Positions 12,294 to 21,933 of a stretch of 64,000 bases of DNA are shown here, piece after piece. Under the pieces are notes generated by a model. It saw nothing but the letters and a program-made list of their open reading frames with translations, was not told the origin of the DNA and did no database searches. Made by a program: the position numbers and the translations under genes. Source of the stretch: Chamaecrista fasciculata. Taxonomy: Eukaryota; Streptophyta; Magnoliopsida; Fabales; Fabaceae. Numbering within the stretch: position 1 is the stretch's first letter; each line of letters opens with the position of its first letter. The stretch lies in NCBI GenBank assembly GCA_003254925.1, contig QANZ01020629.1, positions 50,089 through 114,088 of the forward strand, given 5' to 3'.

Positions 12294-13512
12294 GGGTAAA
12301 TTACAAATTAGGGTCATGTGGTTTGGCCCCGTTTCAGATAGGGTACATGTGGTTTGAAAAGTTTCAAATTGGGGCCTGCGGTTTACGCTGTTTGCAAAAT
12401 GGGGTCTAGGTGCTTTTCACTGTTAAAAATAACGGTGCACGTGCACCCTAAACCTGACTTCTGTTTTTTTTTTTTTGCTCAAATCCTAATTTGCCTTCCA
12501 ATCACCTTCATTCTCATCTCTCTCGCACGAACCCGGCAGCCTTCACCTTCGTTCTTCACCTTCAGTCTCTCGAACTCATCTTCGTTCTCTCTCGCGACAA
12601 ATCGAACCCTTCACCTTCATTCTTCACCTTCCGTCTCTCGGACCCTTCATTTTCATCTCTCTCTCGCACGAACCCGAACCCTAATTTCTTCGAACCCTAG
12701 TTTTTTCGTGCTCCTTCTTTCCCCATCGAACAAATCGGTTCATTTGGTAACTATTCGTCATTGTCTGATAATTAATCGACCATGTCTGGCACTTCACAAT
12801 CATCAAGTGACCGTACTCCAGGATTAACAGTTGACATTTAGCAATTTTGATGCCTATTTTTTGCAGTGTGATATTTAGCAATTTCAAATAAAAAAAAAAC
12901 AGTAATCGTGCTCACCTTATACACTTGAAATGATGATTGGAAAGGAAATTAGGGTTTGCGATTGACAGTCGATTTTCTTTTCTGCAGTGTTCGAAGAGTG
13001 AAGAAATTAGGGTTTGCGATTGGGGTTGAATGTCGGAGCGAGAGATGGTGACTGTCGCGAGCGTTTGAAGGTGGATGAAAGTCGCGAGATTTTCTGCAGT
13101 GTTCGAAGAGTGAAGAAATTAGGGTTTGCGATTGGGGTTGAATGTCGGAGCGAGAGATGGTGTCGCGAGCGTTTGAAGGTGGATGAAAGTCGCGAGAGTG
13201 AAGATGGAGGAAGGTCGCGAGGAGAGTGAAGGTGGAGGAAGATCGTGAGAGTGAAGAATCGCGAGAGTGAGTGAAGAAATGTGACTGAAGGTGGAGAATC
13301 GCGATCCATGGTGAGAATGAATGAAGATGAAGGAATTTCTGCAGTTAGGTTAGGGTGCACGTGATAAGCACCGTTATTTTTAACAGTGAAAAGCACCTAG
13401 ACCCCATTTTGCAAACGGCGTAAACCGCAGGCCCCAATTTGAAACTTTTCAAACCACATGTACCCTCTCTGAAATGGGGCCAAACCACAGGACCCTAATT
13501 TGTAATTTACCC
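12294..13512. mobile_element. Non-autonomous Mutator-like element with long TIRs
   Basis: Terminal inverted repeats of about 156-161 bp (12294-12449 and 13352-13512) begin GGGTAAATTACAAAT and differ at only a few positions plus a small indel. The flanks carry a perfect 9-bp target duplication, TAAATTTTT (12285-12293 and 13513-13521), the length typical of Mutator-like elements. No transposase is encoded. The interior is CT-rich on the left and GA-rich on the right, with many CACCTTC/GAAGGTG words, so the fold-back extends past the TIRs. It also holds a 112-bp tandem duplication. The high TIR identity and intact duplication point to fairly recent movement. Confidence 0.88.
12981..13197. repeat. 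112-bp tandem duplication inside the Mutator-like element
   Basis: The unit beginning TCTGCAGTGTTCGAAGAGTG occurs at 12981 and again at 13093. The second copy lacks a few bases near GATGGTG. Within the element this duplicates GA-rich subterminal sequence. It is not a CRISPR array: there are two units and no spacers. Confidence 0.85.
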
Positions 13513-13521
13513 TAAATTTTT
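13513..13521. repeat. Right 9-bp target-site duplication of the Mutator-like element
   Basis: TAAATTTTT lies immediately right of the second terminal inverted repeat and matches 12285-12293 exactly. Confidence 0.85.
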
Positions 13522-13921
13522 TATATATAATAATATTAATTGAAGATGTAACACTATATTAGCTAATAACATGACATGCTAATTTTTTGAATAAACATAT
13601 TGTTTTTGTTATTAAAGATAGTCATAATAACTATTTTGTTTATATTTTTTAAATTCTAAAAAAAATTTAGAATTTTTTATAAATTTATTTTGGTGATATG
13701 AAAATAAAATTTACTTATCTGTTGTCTTAAATATTATATCATTAACTAATAATATTGTATCTTTAATTAATGATAATATGCTATTAATTCAGTTAAAATA
13801 TTAAATAAAGGGACTAATGTTGATAACAAACAATTTTTTGAGGGACTAAATTGATAACCCAATTTTTGACACCAAATTGAGAAAACACTAATAAGTGGAG
13901 GATAAAAATAGGATTTTAGTC

Positions 13922-14455
13922 TACATTCAATTGTTAATTTAATTACTTCTTGCTGTTGATTTCACTATTATATTCAATAGTTTTGTCACCATTATTTTCA
14001 ATTGTTTACTTCATATATATATTTATATATATAGTTTTATAAAGGCCATTGTGTGCCCTATATTATAGTGATTTTTTTTATGATAATTATAAATTACCCT
14101 ATAGATAAAGACGTTAATAAGTTTACAAATAACAATGAGTTTAAATGACCCAAGAGGTTACTTTGCTTTTTCTCCCTTTCTTTCGTAACTAGACAGTTTT
14201 TCCTCATCATATTGAAAATATATAAAAGTATTGTCATGTTAAATATTTATAAACCAGTTAATAATTAAATGGTACAATAATAAAATTACTTTCGTCTTTG
14301 AAAGGTAAAAAAAAGGGAAAAAAGATATGGTGAGACAAATTGTAAAAGAGGGGAGAGATCAACAAGTATATATATAGATATCAACCACAAAAAGTGATAT
14401 GCCAATGAGGAAAAGAAAAACAAAAATATCAAGCCACTATCAATGATTAAGTTTA
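13922..14455. other. AT-rich spacer between two transposons
   Basis: No gene or clear repeat boundary is visible. It lies between the old inverted-repeat element and the copia element. Confidence 0.6.
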
Positions 14456-14460
14456 ATTAC

Positions 14461-14735
14461 TGCTAAACTAAGAGAAACCGAGAATGAGAAATTGAAACTA
14501 AGAAAAGAATGATTTGCATTGCATTAAACAAAGAATACAATGTAGTTTATATAGGTGAATTAATCACCAGAAATCAGTTAGCTGAAAACAACTCAACAAC
14601 AACTAAACTGAGCTGGATAACAAACTCCTAACAAACTATGCTGAGCTGGAATATGATACTAGTATCTCCAGGACGATAGACTCCAGGAAGACTAACTTCA
14701 GGAAGACTTTCAGGAAGACTAACTTCAGGAAGGTT
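14461..14735 (-). repeat. 3' LTR of the copia element (5' edge truncated)
   Basis: It matches 16158-16432 at 274 of 275 positions (one G/C difference within CTCCAG-ACG). It lacks the first 13 bases of the other LTR (TGACAGTGTATAT), because the internal deletion joins reverse-transcriptase sequence directly to LTR sequence at about 14735. A TATA-like TATATAAACT reads on the minus strand around 14545-14556. Confidence 0.9.
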
Positions 14736-16121
14736 TATTAAGATATCATCAACATATACTAGAACATAGAGAGACTGTCCTGAGGAAGTCCTGATAAACA
14801 AGGATTTATCACATTTGCTATATTGAAAACCAAGAGACAGCAATAGAGAAGACAGCCTGTCAAACCAAGCACGTGGAGCTTGTTTGAGACCATATAGAGA
14901 TCGATGCAACTTACAAACCAAGGAAGTATCACTACTCTCAAATCCAGGAGGCTGCTGCATGTATACATCCTCAGAAATAAAACCATTCAGGAAGGCATTA
15001 TTAATATCAATTTGATTTATCAACCAATTATTAGCTAATGCAAGAGATAAAATAATCCTGACAGTAGTAGGTTTAACTACAGGACTAAATGTTTCCTGAA
15101 ATTCAATTCCCTCTCTTTGATGAAATCCTTTAGCTACCAATCTTGCCTTGTATCTTTCTATCGATCCATCTGGTTTCTCTTTTACTCTGAACACCCATTT
15201 GCATCCTATAGCATCACGTCCAGGAGGCAAAGGCATTAAGGACCACGTTTTATTCTTATGAAGTGCTTGTATTTCATCCTTCATTGCTTTGTTCCAATTA
15301 GGATCATCAAGAGCATGAGAAACAGATTTAGGAAGTGTATGAGTTAGGAACACTTTGGGTTTAAAAATTCCTTGCTTTGCACGAGTAGTCATAGGATGAG
15401 TGATGGGAGTAGAGGAAGTTGCTTTTCGGAAGGAAGAAGTATTTATAGGAATATGAGGTAATGTAGAATTTCCTGAGGAAGAAACAGTTCCTTCAGGAAC
15501 AGAAGAAAGAACAGGAAGATTGTTTTGAGCAGGAAGAGATGGAGGAGACAAATTTTGAGTAACAGGAAATGTATTATCATGAATATTAACAGGAGATGTA
15601 TTTTGAGGAGTAGGAACAGGAAATCTATTTGGAGGATTAGGAGATTTATTCTGAGAAATAGTAGAAGGAAACATATGTTCAGGAACTGAAGAAAACTGAG
15701 GAAGTAAAGGAGGATTAGGAAGTAATGGAGGATGAGTATTTGAGAAAGAAGGCTGAGGAAGTGAATTAGCAAAAGGAAATATTGATTCATCAAAAATCAC
15801 ATCCCTGGCTATATAAATTCGACCTGTATGATAATCAAGACATTTATAACCTTTGTGATTCTGACTATAGCCAAGAAAAATACAATCAACAGTTCTATAC
15901 TGCAACTTATTTTTGTTATAAGGCCGAGTAAAAGGATAACAAGCACTACCAAACGTCCTTAGAAACATATAATCAGGCTTCTCACCATATAAGCACTCAA
16001 AAGGAGATTTGAATTTCAGTACAGCTGTAGGAAGTCTATTAATAAGATGAACAGCAGTGGAAAACGCATCAGACCAATAAACCATAGGCAAAGCAGCTTT
16101 AGCTAACAAAGTGAGTCCCAT
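14628..16121 (-). pseudogene. Partial copia pol: integrase C-terminal region plus truncated reverse transcriptase
   Basis: The 497-codon open frame starts in the C-terminal half of integrase (residues about 1-120, with the HKGYKCLD region). It passes through a Pro/Asn/Ser-rich linker (about 130-260) into the Ty1-copia reverse transcriptase, from about residue 275. Recognisable stretches are CKWVFRVK, ARLVAKGF, SLYGLKQAPRAW and the catalytic YVDD near residue 460. Just after YVDDILI the frame leaves reverse transcriptase and reads into the 3' LTR until a stop at 14628. The thumb and RNase H are absent, as are gag, protease and the integrase catalytic core. There is no internal stop. Activity is not expected. 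Confidence 0.9.
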
Positions 16122-16144
16122 TTCAGTAATGTGTTGAGGCTTAA

Positions 16145-16157
16145 GGCTCTGATACCA
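16145..16157 (-). other. Primer-binding site for initiator tRNA-Met
   Basis: The minus strand reads TGGTATCAGAGCC, the standard plant Ty1-copia primer-binding site complementary to the 3' end of initiator methionine tRNA. It directly abuts the end of the 5' LTR at 16158, which fixes the orientation of the element. Confidence 0.92.
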
Positions 16158-16445
16158 TGCTAAACTAAGAGAAACCGAGAATGAGAAATTGAAACTAAGA
16201 AAAGAATGATTTGCATTGCATTAAACAAAGAATACAATGTAGTTTATATAGGTGAATTAATCACCAGAAATCAGTTAGCTGAAAACAACTCAACAACAAC
16301 TAAACTGAGCTGGATAACAAACTCCTAACAAACTATGCTGAGCTGGAATATGATACTAGTATCTCCAGCACGATAGACTCCAGGAAGACTAACTTCAGGA
16401 AGACTTTCAGGAAGACTAACTTCAGGAAGGTTATATACACTGTCA
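16158..16445 (-). repeat. 5' LTR of the copia element (complete, 288 bp)
   Basis: On the minus strand it begins TGACAGTGTATATAACC and ends TTTAGCA, with the canonical TG...CA termini, the target duplication outside and the primer-binding site inside. Near its 5' edge are repeated GTCTTCCTG words. It defines the full LTR length; the other copy is shorter. Confidence 0.9.
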
Positions 16446-16450
16446 ATTAC

Positions 16451-16817
16451 CACTAGCTAATAGCTAGTTTCTCTCGATAATTCATGCATACTTGCCTGCA
16501 ATATGCATCATGCTGATCAAAGTCATGCATGCATCATTGATCATTTGGTCATACTCTCATACATATTTTTGGCTGCTTGTGTGAATGAAATTAAGTGCTT
16601 GCCTTCTCATTGGGTGCTCGAGAGTTAATTGGCCTCGGATCAAAGGTCAGAGCTAGTTAATGACTTTGAGAAAAAGCCGTTCAGAGTGATACAAGACAAA
16701 ACTAAATTAAGAATAAAACAAGCAGAGAATAAAAACATTCGTACTAGGACGTTGCGTTTTAACATTTTGTGATTTACTATTCTTTGTGCACTATGCACCA
16801 CCATGAATGACTATGTA
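16451..16817. other. Intergenic DNA right of the copia element
   Basis: No gene or clear element is visible. The stretch joins the copia target duplication to the diverged duplication starting near 16818. Confidence 0.6.
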
Positions 16818-18214
16818 TTTTCTACCATTGCTGGTGATAAATTGCAACAGAACAAAAAGCTTTCCTCTTCACCTATATATGTATTCTCCTTTTTATTTGT
16901 TTGGACAGATCTCATTTTCCTTGAAGCATTATCATATACAAAATAAAAAAAATGCTTATCTGCAGATTAATTAATTATCGTTCAAAATATTTGAATAGAT
17001 CTGAAGGATTACTTGATATTGAGTGATTTATTTAGATGTGTCAAATCAAATGTTAAATTCCATAAGAAAGAAAATTAATACTACAAGAGCTTTTTAAATT
17101 CTGAATTACTTTATTAAAGTAATTTTTTAAATCTTCAATCTTAAATGTAGATCTCTAAATTTAACTGTTTAAACATTAATAATTTTTTATTTAGATTTTC
17201 ACTATTTAATACATGAGGCTTGAATAAGTACTTTCAATTCCTTGTTACTTCATCAATTTACTCCGGATTAACATTTTTCATAATAATTGGTCCATGAAAA
17301 ATGTAATCACAATCAATTTATGTATTTTGCTAAATAAATTACTCGAATTTAATACTAAATATGATTTTCAAATCTCACTAGTTTATTTAAAACAAAAATT
17401 TAAATTACGTTGGCTTCTTTAATTCTTTTTATTGAATTTTGATTGGTATTATTATAAACAAAATAATCAAATTAATTGTAATTACACTTTGGTCTTTTAA
17501 AAATTGAGTTGAAACATTTCAGATCAAATCATTAATTTACTTCTTGAATAATCCAAGTTTTGAAAATAAAACTTATAAAGAACCATGTAAGATTTAAGCA
17601 TTCTTTATACGTCTCTTTTTTCCTTAAAAAGCTACAAAGTTATCAGGCTTTTTTTTCTTCTATCAAAAAACAAATCAGGCTTTTTTTTATTAATTCTGCC
17701 ACCTGATATGGCAGGCTAGGACTATATTTTTCCACCAGTGCTGTTGATAAATTGCAATAAAACAAAAAGCTTTCCTTCTTCACCCATTTTTTTTATTTGT
17801 TTGGACAGAGCCCAATTTCCTTGAAGCAATTTCATATATCAAATGCTTATCTACAGAATAATTCTGACAAAAAAATCTACAGAATATAATTAATTCTCGA
17901 TCAAATTATTTAAATAAATCTGAAGGATTACTTGATATTGAATGATTTATTTAGGTGTCAAATTAAATGGTAAAAGCCATATTTATTTATAGAAGAAATA
18001 AAATTAATACAAGAGATTTTAAAGTCTGAATCACTTTAAAGTAATTTATAAATCTTCAATCTTAAATGTAGATCTCTAAAATTTAAATATTTAAAAAATC
18101 AGTATTTTCTGTTTAGATTTTCACTATTTAAATTACTTATTGATACATCAGGCTTGAAGTACTTTCGAATTTCGATTCTTTGTCATTTCATCAATTTACT
18201 CTGATTAAAATCTT
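16818..18214. repeat. Diverged tandem duplication, offset about 909 bp
   Basis: The stretch 16818-17276 is recognisably repeated at 17727-18214. Shared words include GATAAATTGCAA, AACAAAAAGCTTTCC, TTATTTGTTTGGACAGA, CTGAAGGATTACTTGATATT and CTTAAATGTAGATCTCTAAA. Copies differ by many substitutions and indels, so the duplication is old. Sequence like 17420-17720 also recurs at about 21455-21665, suggesting a transposon-derived repeat rather than a gene. There is no coding content. Confidence 0.75.
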
Positions 18215-18417
18215 AAGAATTCAATTTGTTAAGATTGGTGATATATGTGACAAATAATTTGAAATTTAAAAAGTTGACATATATTGTTAGTTAAAAAAAC
18301 TATATGAAGGAGATAATATTTGAACTTGTTTAAATCTTTTATCTTTTATACGAGTTGCTTACAAGTTTTTATTTCCTTAATTACCCTCTGTTGAAGTTCG
18401 ATTACTTATCTTTTTAC

Positions 18418-18539
18418 GAAACACTGCAACTGTTAGTCAGAGAAGAGAAGAGTCTAAATGAATAGTTACATCCTTCATGAAACACTGCAACTGTTAGTCA
18501 GAGAAGAGAAGAGTCTACATGAACAGTTACATCCTTCAT
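18418..18539. repeat. Two-copy 61-bp tandem duplication
   Basis: A unit beginning GAAACACTGCAACTGTTAGT is found at 18418-18478 and 18479-18539 with only two or three differences. It contains a short GAGAAGAGAAGAG run. It is a recent local duplication in non-coding DNA. Confidence 0.88.
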
Positions 18540-19062
18540 GAAAGATTATACATAACTGCTTTTTATTGTTCAGTTTAGTTTTCATTATACAGACTATCGA
18601 ATTAAAAATGATTCAGACTGATAGCGTTCGTGTTTCTTTTGGTTTGACAAAAATTATGCATAGGAGAACACTTGGATTATCTCGTGGAACTTGAACACCA
18701 TTTACTGTCTTAGAATCACGACAAAATTCTATGTAATTGTAAAATCCTGCAATTGATTATCACCACCAGCAAAGGAGTTTTCGGCAATTTCTTCCCGTCA
18801 TGATAATCATGGTCACTTCGTTAACTTGCACTTTTTTTTAAAAAAATCCTCACCTATTTTCAATTTATAAATAATTCTAAATCAGATTATTATAACAATA
18901 CATAATTACGTTGAGTGAAAATGATTTATCTATCACATCTAGAAACCGCCTCAAATTGATTTGAGTTTTTAACTGATAATTTTTCCTTTGTTAATCATAT
19001 AAGTCACGGAACTGAAACTGTCGTTCATTGCTTTCCTTCCCTCTAAGGCATTAGGAATCTAC

Positions 19063-19377
19063 ATGATTAACAAAACAATGGACGATCAGAAGAGTCAGCC
19101 AGGAAATCAGCACCAAAATGGTTCTCGATCATCTACTCCTCACGTCGTCTTCGGCTACGATCTTGAAGAGGAACGTACGTCTTCAACACGATGTGGTTTG
19201 TATCCGTTGCAGCATTTTATCTTATTTTTATTAATTATTATTTGCTTAAGCTTTTACTTAGTCAATAGGATATTAGCCATCACCTATTTTTCCGTTTCGG
19301 TTGAGTTTTTTACGCATTTCTTCTCAGCTTTCATTTACCCTGTATTTTGTATTGACGGATTGCACTGCTTTGGTTAA
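19063..19377 (+). other. Orphan exon-like ORF (possible first exon or gene fragment)
   Basis: The frame starts with two methionines (codons 1 and 6). It encodes a hydrophilic stretch of about 45 residues including STPHVVFGYDLEEER, which looks like real coding sequence, then switches to hydrophobic intron-like translation. A plausible donor, C|GTACGT, lies right after the GAAGAGGAA codons at about 19174. I do not recognise the protein, and no matching downstream exon is visible before TMCO1 at 21934. It may be the 5' exon of a gene with a distant or lost remainder, or a pseudogene fragment. Confidence 0.3.
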
Positions 19378-20162
19378 TAAAAATATTTCTCTCAGTATTA
19401 TTCAGAAATTGGTGTGTCTCTACTGTTTTTTCGTCATTTTCATTTCCAACATAAAAGTAGTTACAGTCATACAGAATTCGGAGCCCTTCACCCCACAATC
19501 TATATCTTCTTTTCTTTTTTAATTAAATGATTTATCTTTTTGTTTTCCTAATTTTTTTAGGGTCCTTCTAACATGTGCTCTTAGGGTACATGTTAAGGTT
19601 TCTTTTAATTGGTCAAGTGAATTTTTAAACATTAAAAATTATCTTTTAAACTAAATTTTTGTAAATTTCAAGATATGAAATACTCTACTAATCAATAAAA
19701 AAAAACCTTAAAATGTGCATATGTTAGATAAATCTGTTTTTTTAACATTGTATTATTCTCTAGATTTTAGGTTGAGACGACTAAAGTTCGGATCTCTAAA
19801 AACAGTTTTACTTTGACTAAATTGATGGCAAGAGTTTGCAGTTTTGCACTCAATAACATTAGTTTTGTGTTAAGCTATATATGTGATTTATCACTAACAT
19901 TTATTATGTACCAAACGTTGCAATAATAGAACAAAATAATCATATTTTTTTAACATTGGAATTATTGATTAAAACTATATGTTATAGTATAAAATAATCT
20001 ATTATTAAAATGATTTTAAACTATAAATTTTGAATTAATAAAAAAAATTAACTATTTCTATTTTTTATGAATCATATATATATATATATATATAGAAAAT
20101 GATGTGTATTGTTCAGTAAAGTTAATTAAACATTATAAATTTACTTGAACTAAGTTAATATC
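19378..20162. other. AT-rich intergenic DNA
   Basis: No gene is recognised. A TA microsatellite lies at about 20072-20093. The remainder is low-complexity AT-rich sequence. Confidence 0.6.
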
Positions 20163-20353
20163 TTATATTGGTTAAGTTCAAAAGGTCGTGAGTTCGAATT
20201 CCGCTGCCGATGTGAGGACCTTGTTGGTAGGCGATCTGTAAATATCTCTATAAGCGCTCATAGAGCCTTGAGACCTGCCCTGGCCTTGATGAGCCCCCGG
20301 AATCCAACTCACCTAAACTTTTTCTAAAACAATTATATTGGTTAAGTTCAAAA
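20163..20353 (+). mobile_element. 5'-truncated tRNA-derived SINE with perfect 21-bp target duplication
   Basis: The SINE body is about 20184-20332. It starts at the pol III B box (GTGAGTTCGAATTCC, like a tRNA T-arm) and continues through GATGTGAGGACC to CAACTCACCTAAACTTTTTC. It closely resembles the longer copy at 36837-37018. The 21-bp sequence starting TTATATTGGTTAAG is present on both sides (20163-20183 and 20333-20353) without mismatch, the mark of target-primed insertion. The A-box region is absent, so this copy is 5'-truncated. Confidence 0.85.
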
Positions 20354-21454
20354 TGATAAATTTATATATGAGACATTGTAGAACCATCATGGATAGGTTC
20401 TAGATATAAGAAAACTGATTGCTAAAAAAAATATATTACAATTGAGAAGGCGCATGATGGAATTAGACGAAGAAACAAAATAAAAAATCAAAATAGAAAA
20501 GTAATAAATTATTTAACAATGCCTGTAAAAGTAAATATTAAAAATATTGGAGAAATTTAGTATGTTAATATGTTATTAAGATGTGGTGAAGTATGTATTC
20601 TATTATTTTTTTTGATTTAATATTTATTTTCATATGCTCAACTTCAGTTTTCGTATCTATTTGAATTAAATAAGGTCAAGTAATGAGTTCAATTATTAAA
20701 ACACTATAAAATTACTTCAAATTTAATATTTTTTTTAATGTTTTAGCCCTAAGGAAATTCGAGTCCAAAGGAATTGTTGGATTACAAGATGTGTATAAAT
20801 AACAAAAAGAATAAGCGTTACCTATCAATGATACACTAAAAAAGACACAACGTGGAAGAAGACGATGAAAAAAGATCCAGATAGAAAAACGACAAAGTGT
20901 ATAACAAATATAAAAGACATCAAAATATTAGAAAGATTGGAGAAATATAACATCTATATTGGTTTAGGCTCATCACACTAAACTTTTATAATTATATGTT
21001 GTTTAATATAATTTGGTTTGTCCATCAAAGGGCACCAGTTTCATATAATTATTAAATGTTTGAAATGTATATGGTCCTTTTGATGTTGCTTTAGGACACT
21101 TATAATGAATCTGAACAACTTTACTATTTATATTTTTTATAAATATCATTTTCTTATAGATCATATTGACATTTCAATGTATAAATATATTTTAATGCAT
21201 GAGTATGAAGCCCCCATTTCAAAGGAAGTATGAAAACAAAAAATAAATAAATAAGCCATAAATTTACTGAAAAAAATATGAGTAAAACTAACACATGATA
21301 TTAATATATTAATAGATGAATTAATATAACGCGTACAACCGCACGCGAACACTACTAGTAAGAGTAAATTAACGAGTTAGTCCTAAAAGATGATAATTTT
21401 CTCAAATTAAGTTTTGAAAGATAAAATTATAAGAATCAAATATTAACAAAATTT
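20354..21454. other. AT-rich intergenic DNA
   Basis: No coding region or clear element is visible. Short ORFs on the minus strand near 21161-21352 have no family features. Confidence 0.6.
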
Positions 21455-21665
21455 AAAATTACGATAATTTTTTTTCTAAAATTTGATTGATATTATTATA
21501 AATAAAAGAATCAAATTAATTGTAATTATATTTTGATCTATACTTCTTTAAAAAAAAAAAGAGTTTAAAAGAACAAGATTTAAGCATTCTTTATACGTAT
21601 CTTTTTTCCTTAAAAAGCTACAAAAGAGTTTATATTTTTTCAGCCACCTGATATAGCGGGCTTCA
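21455..21665. repeat. Relic copy of the 17.4-17.7 kb repeat
   Basis: Shared words with 17420-17720 include GATATTATTATAAA, AATCAAATTAATTGTAATTA, TTTAAGCATTCTTTATACGT, TTCCTTAAAAAGCTACAAA and GCCACCTGATAT. The order is conserved with indels. It marks a dispersed, probably transposon-derived, repeat family in the region. Confidence 0.7.
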
Positions 21666-21933
21666 CTATCAGTAAATTATTTTAAGAAATCCAAAATGGG
21701 CTTCAAAAACCACAAAATTAGGTCCAGGTCATTTTTGTTTTTGAATCATAGTTTTTTTTTCGTAGAATTTTTGAATCATAGTTAGGTCCAGGTTGATATT
21801 AGAAGAGCAGAACAGACGGCAATATATCTTGATCTTCCTTTTCTCTGCAAAGACCGTGTTTATGAAACCACAATAATTGAGATCGGAGATCGAAGATCGA
21901 AGATCAGTGTTAGATTTTTCCGGTGCTGGATTC

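Larger units (their letters stand above)
12181..13921. mobile_element. Old inverted-repeat element split by a Mutator-like insertion
   Basis: The left end (12181, GACTACAATCCCATTTTCAC) and the reverse complement of the right end (13921, GACTAAAATCCTATTTTTAT) form an imperfect terminal inverted repeat of about 25 bp. The sequence between is AT-rich and non-coding apart from the younger element at 12294-13512 inserted in it. ATTCAA occurs just outside both ends and may be what is left of a target duplication. The superfamily is not assigned. Confidence 0.4.
14456..16450 (-). mobile_element. Internally deleted Ty1-copia retrotransposon with target-site duplications
   Basis: The element proper is 14461-16445, flanked by a perfect 5-bp duplication, ATTAC (14456-14460 and 16446-16450). 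It runs on the minus strand. The 5' LTR is 16158-16445 (starts TGACAGTG, ends TTTAGCA), the primer-binding site is next to it, an integrase/reverse-transcriptase ORF follows, and a slightly shortened 3' LTR is 14461-14735. The LTRs differ at one position over the shared 275 bp, so insertion was recent. Gag, protease, the start of integrase, the end of reverse transcriptase, RNase H and a polypurine tract are all missing. The element therefore cannot move without help. Confidence 0.92.

Noticed and set aside
12981..13197. CRISPR-like repeat array
   Set aside because: There are only two adjacent units of 112 bp with no spacers, inside a plant transposon.
12354..13396. Several ORFs inside the Mutator-like element
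   Set aside because: They translate CT-rich or GA-rich fold-back sequence into Ser/Phe/Leu/Arg low complexity. There are no transposase or captured-gene motifs.
15443..15793. Second ORF antisense-frame to the copia pol linker
   Set aside because: It is a Leu/Phe-rich alternate-frame reading of the Pro/Asn-rich integrase-RT linker.
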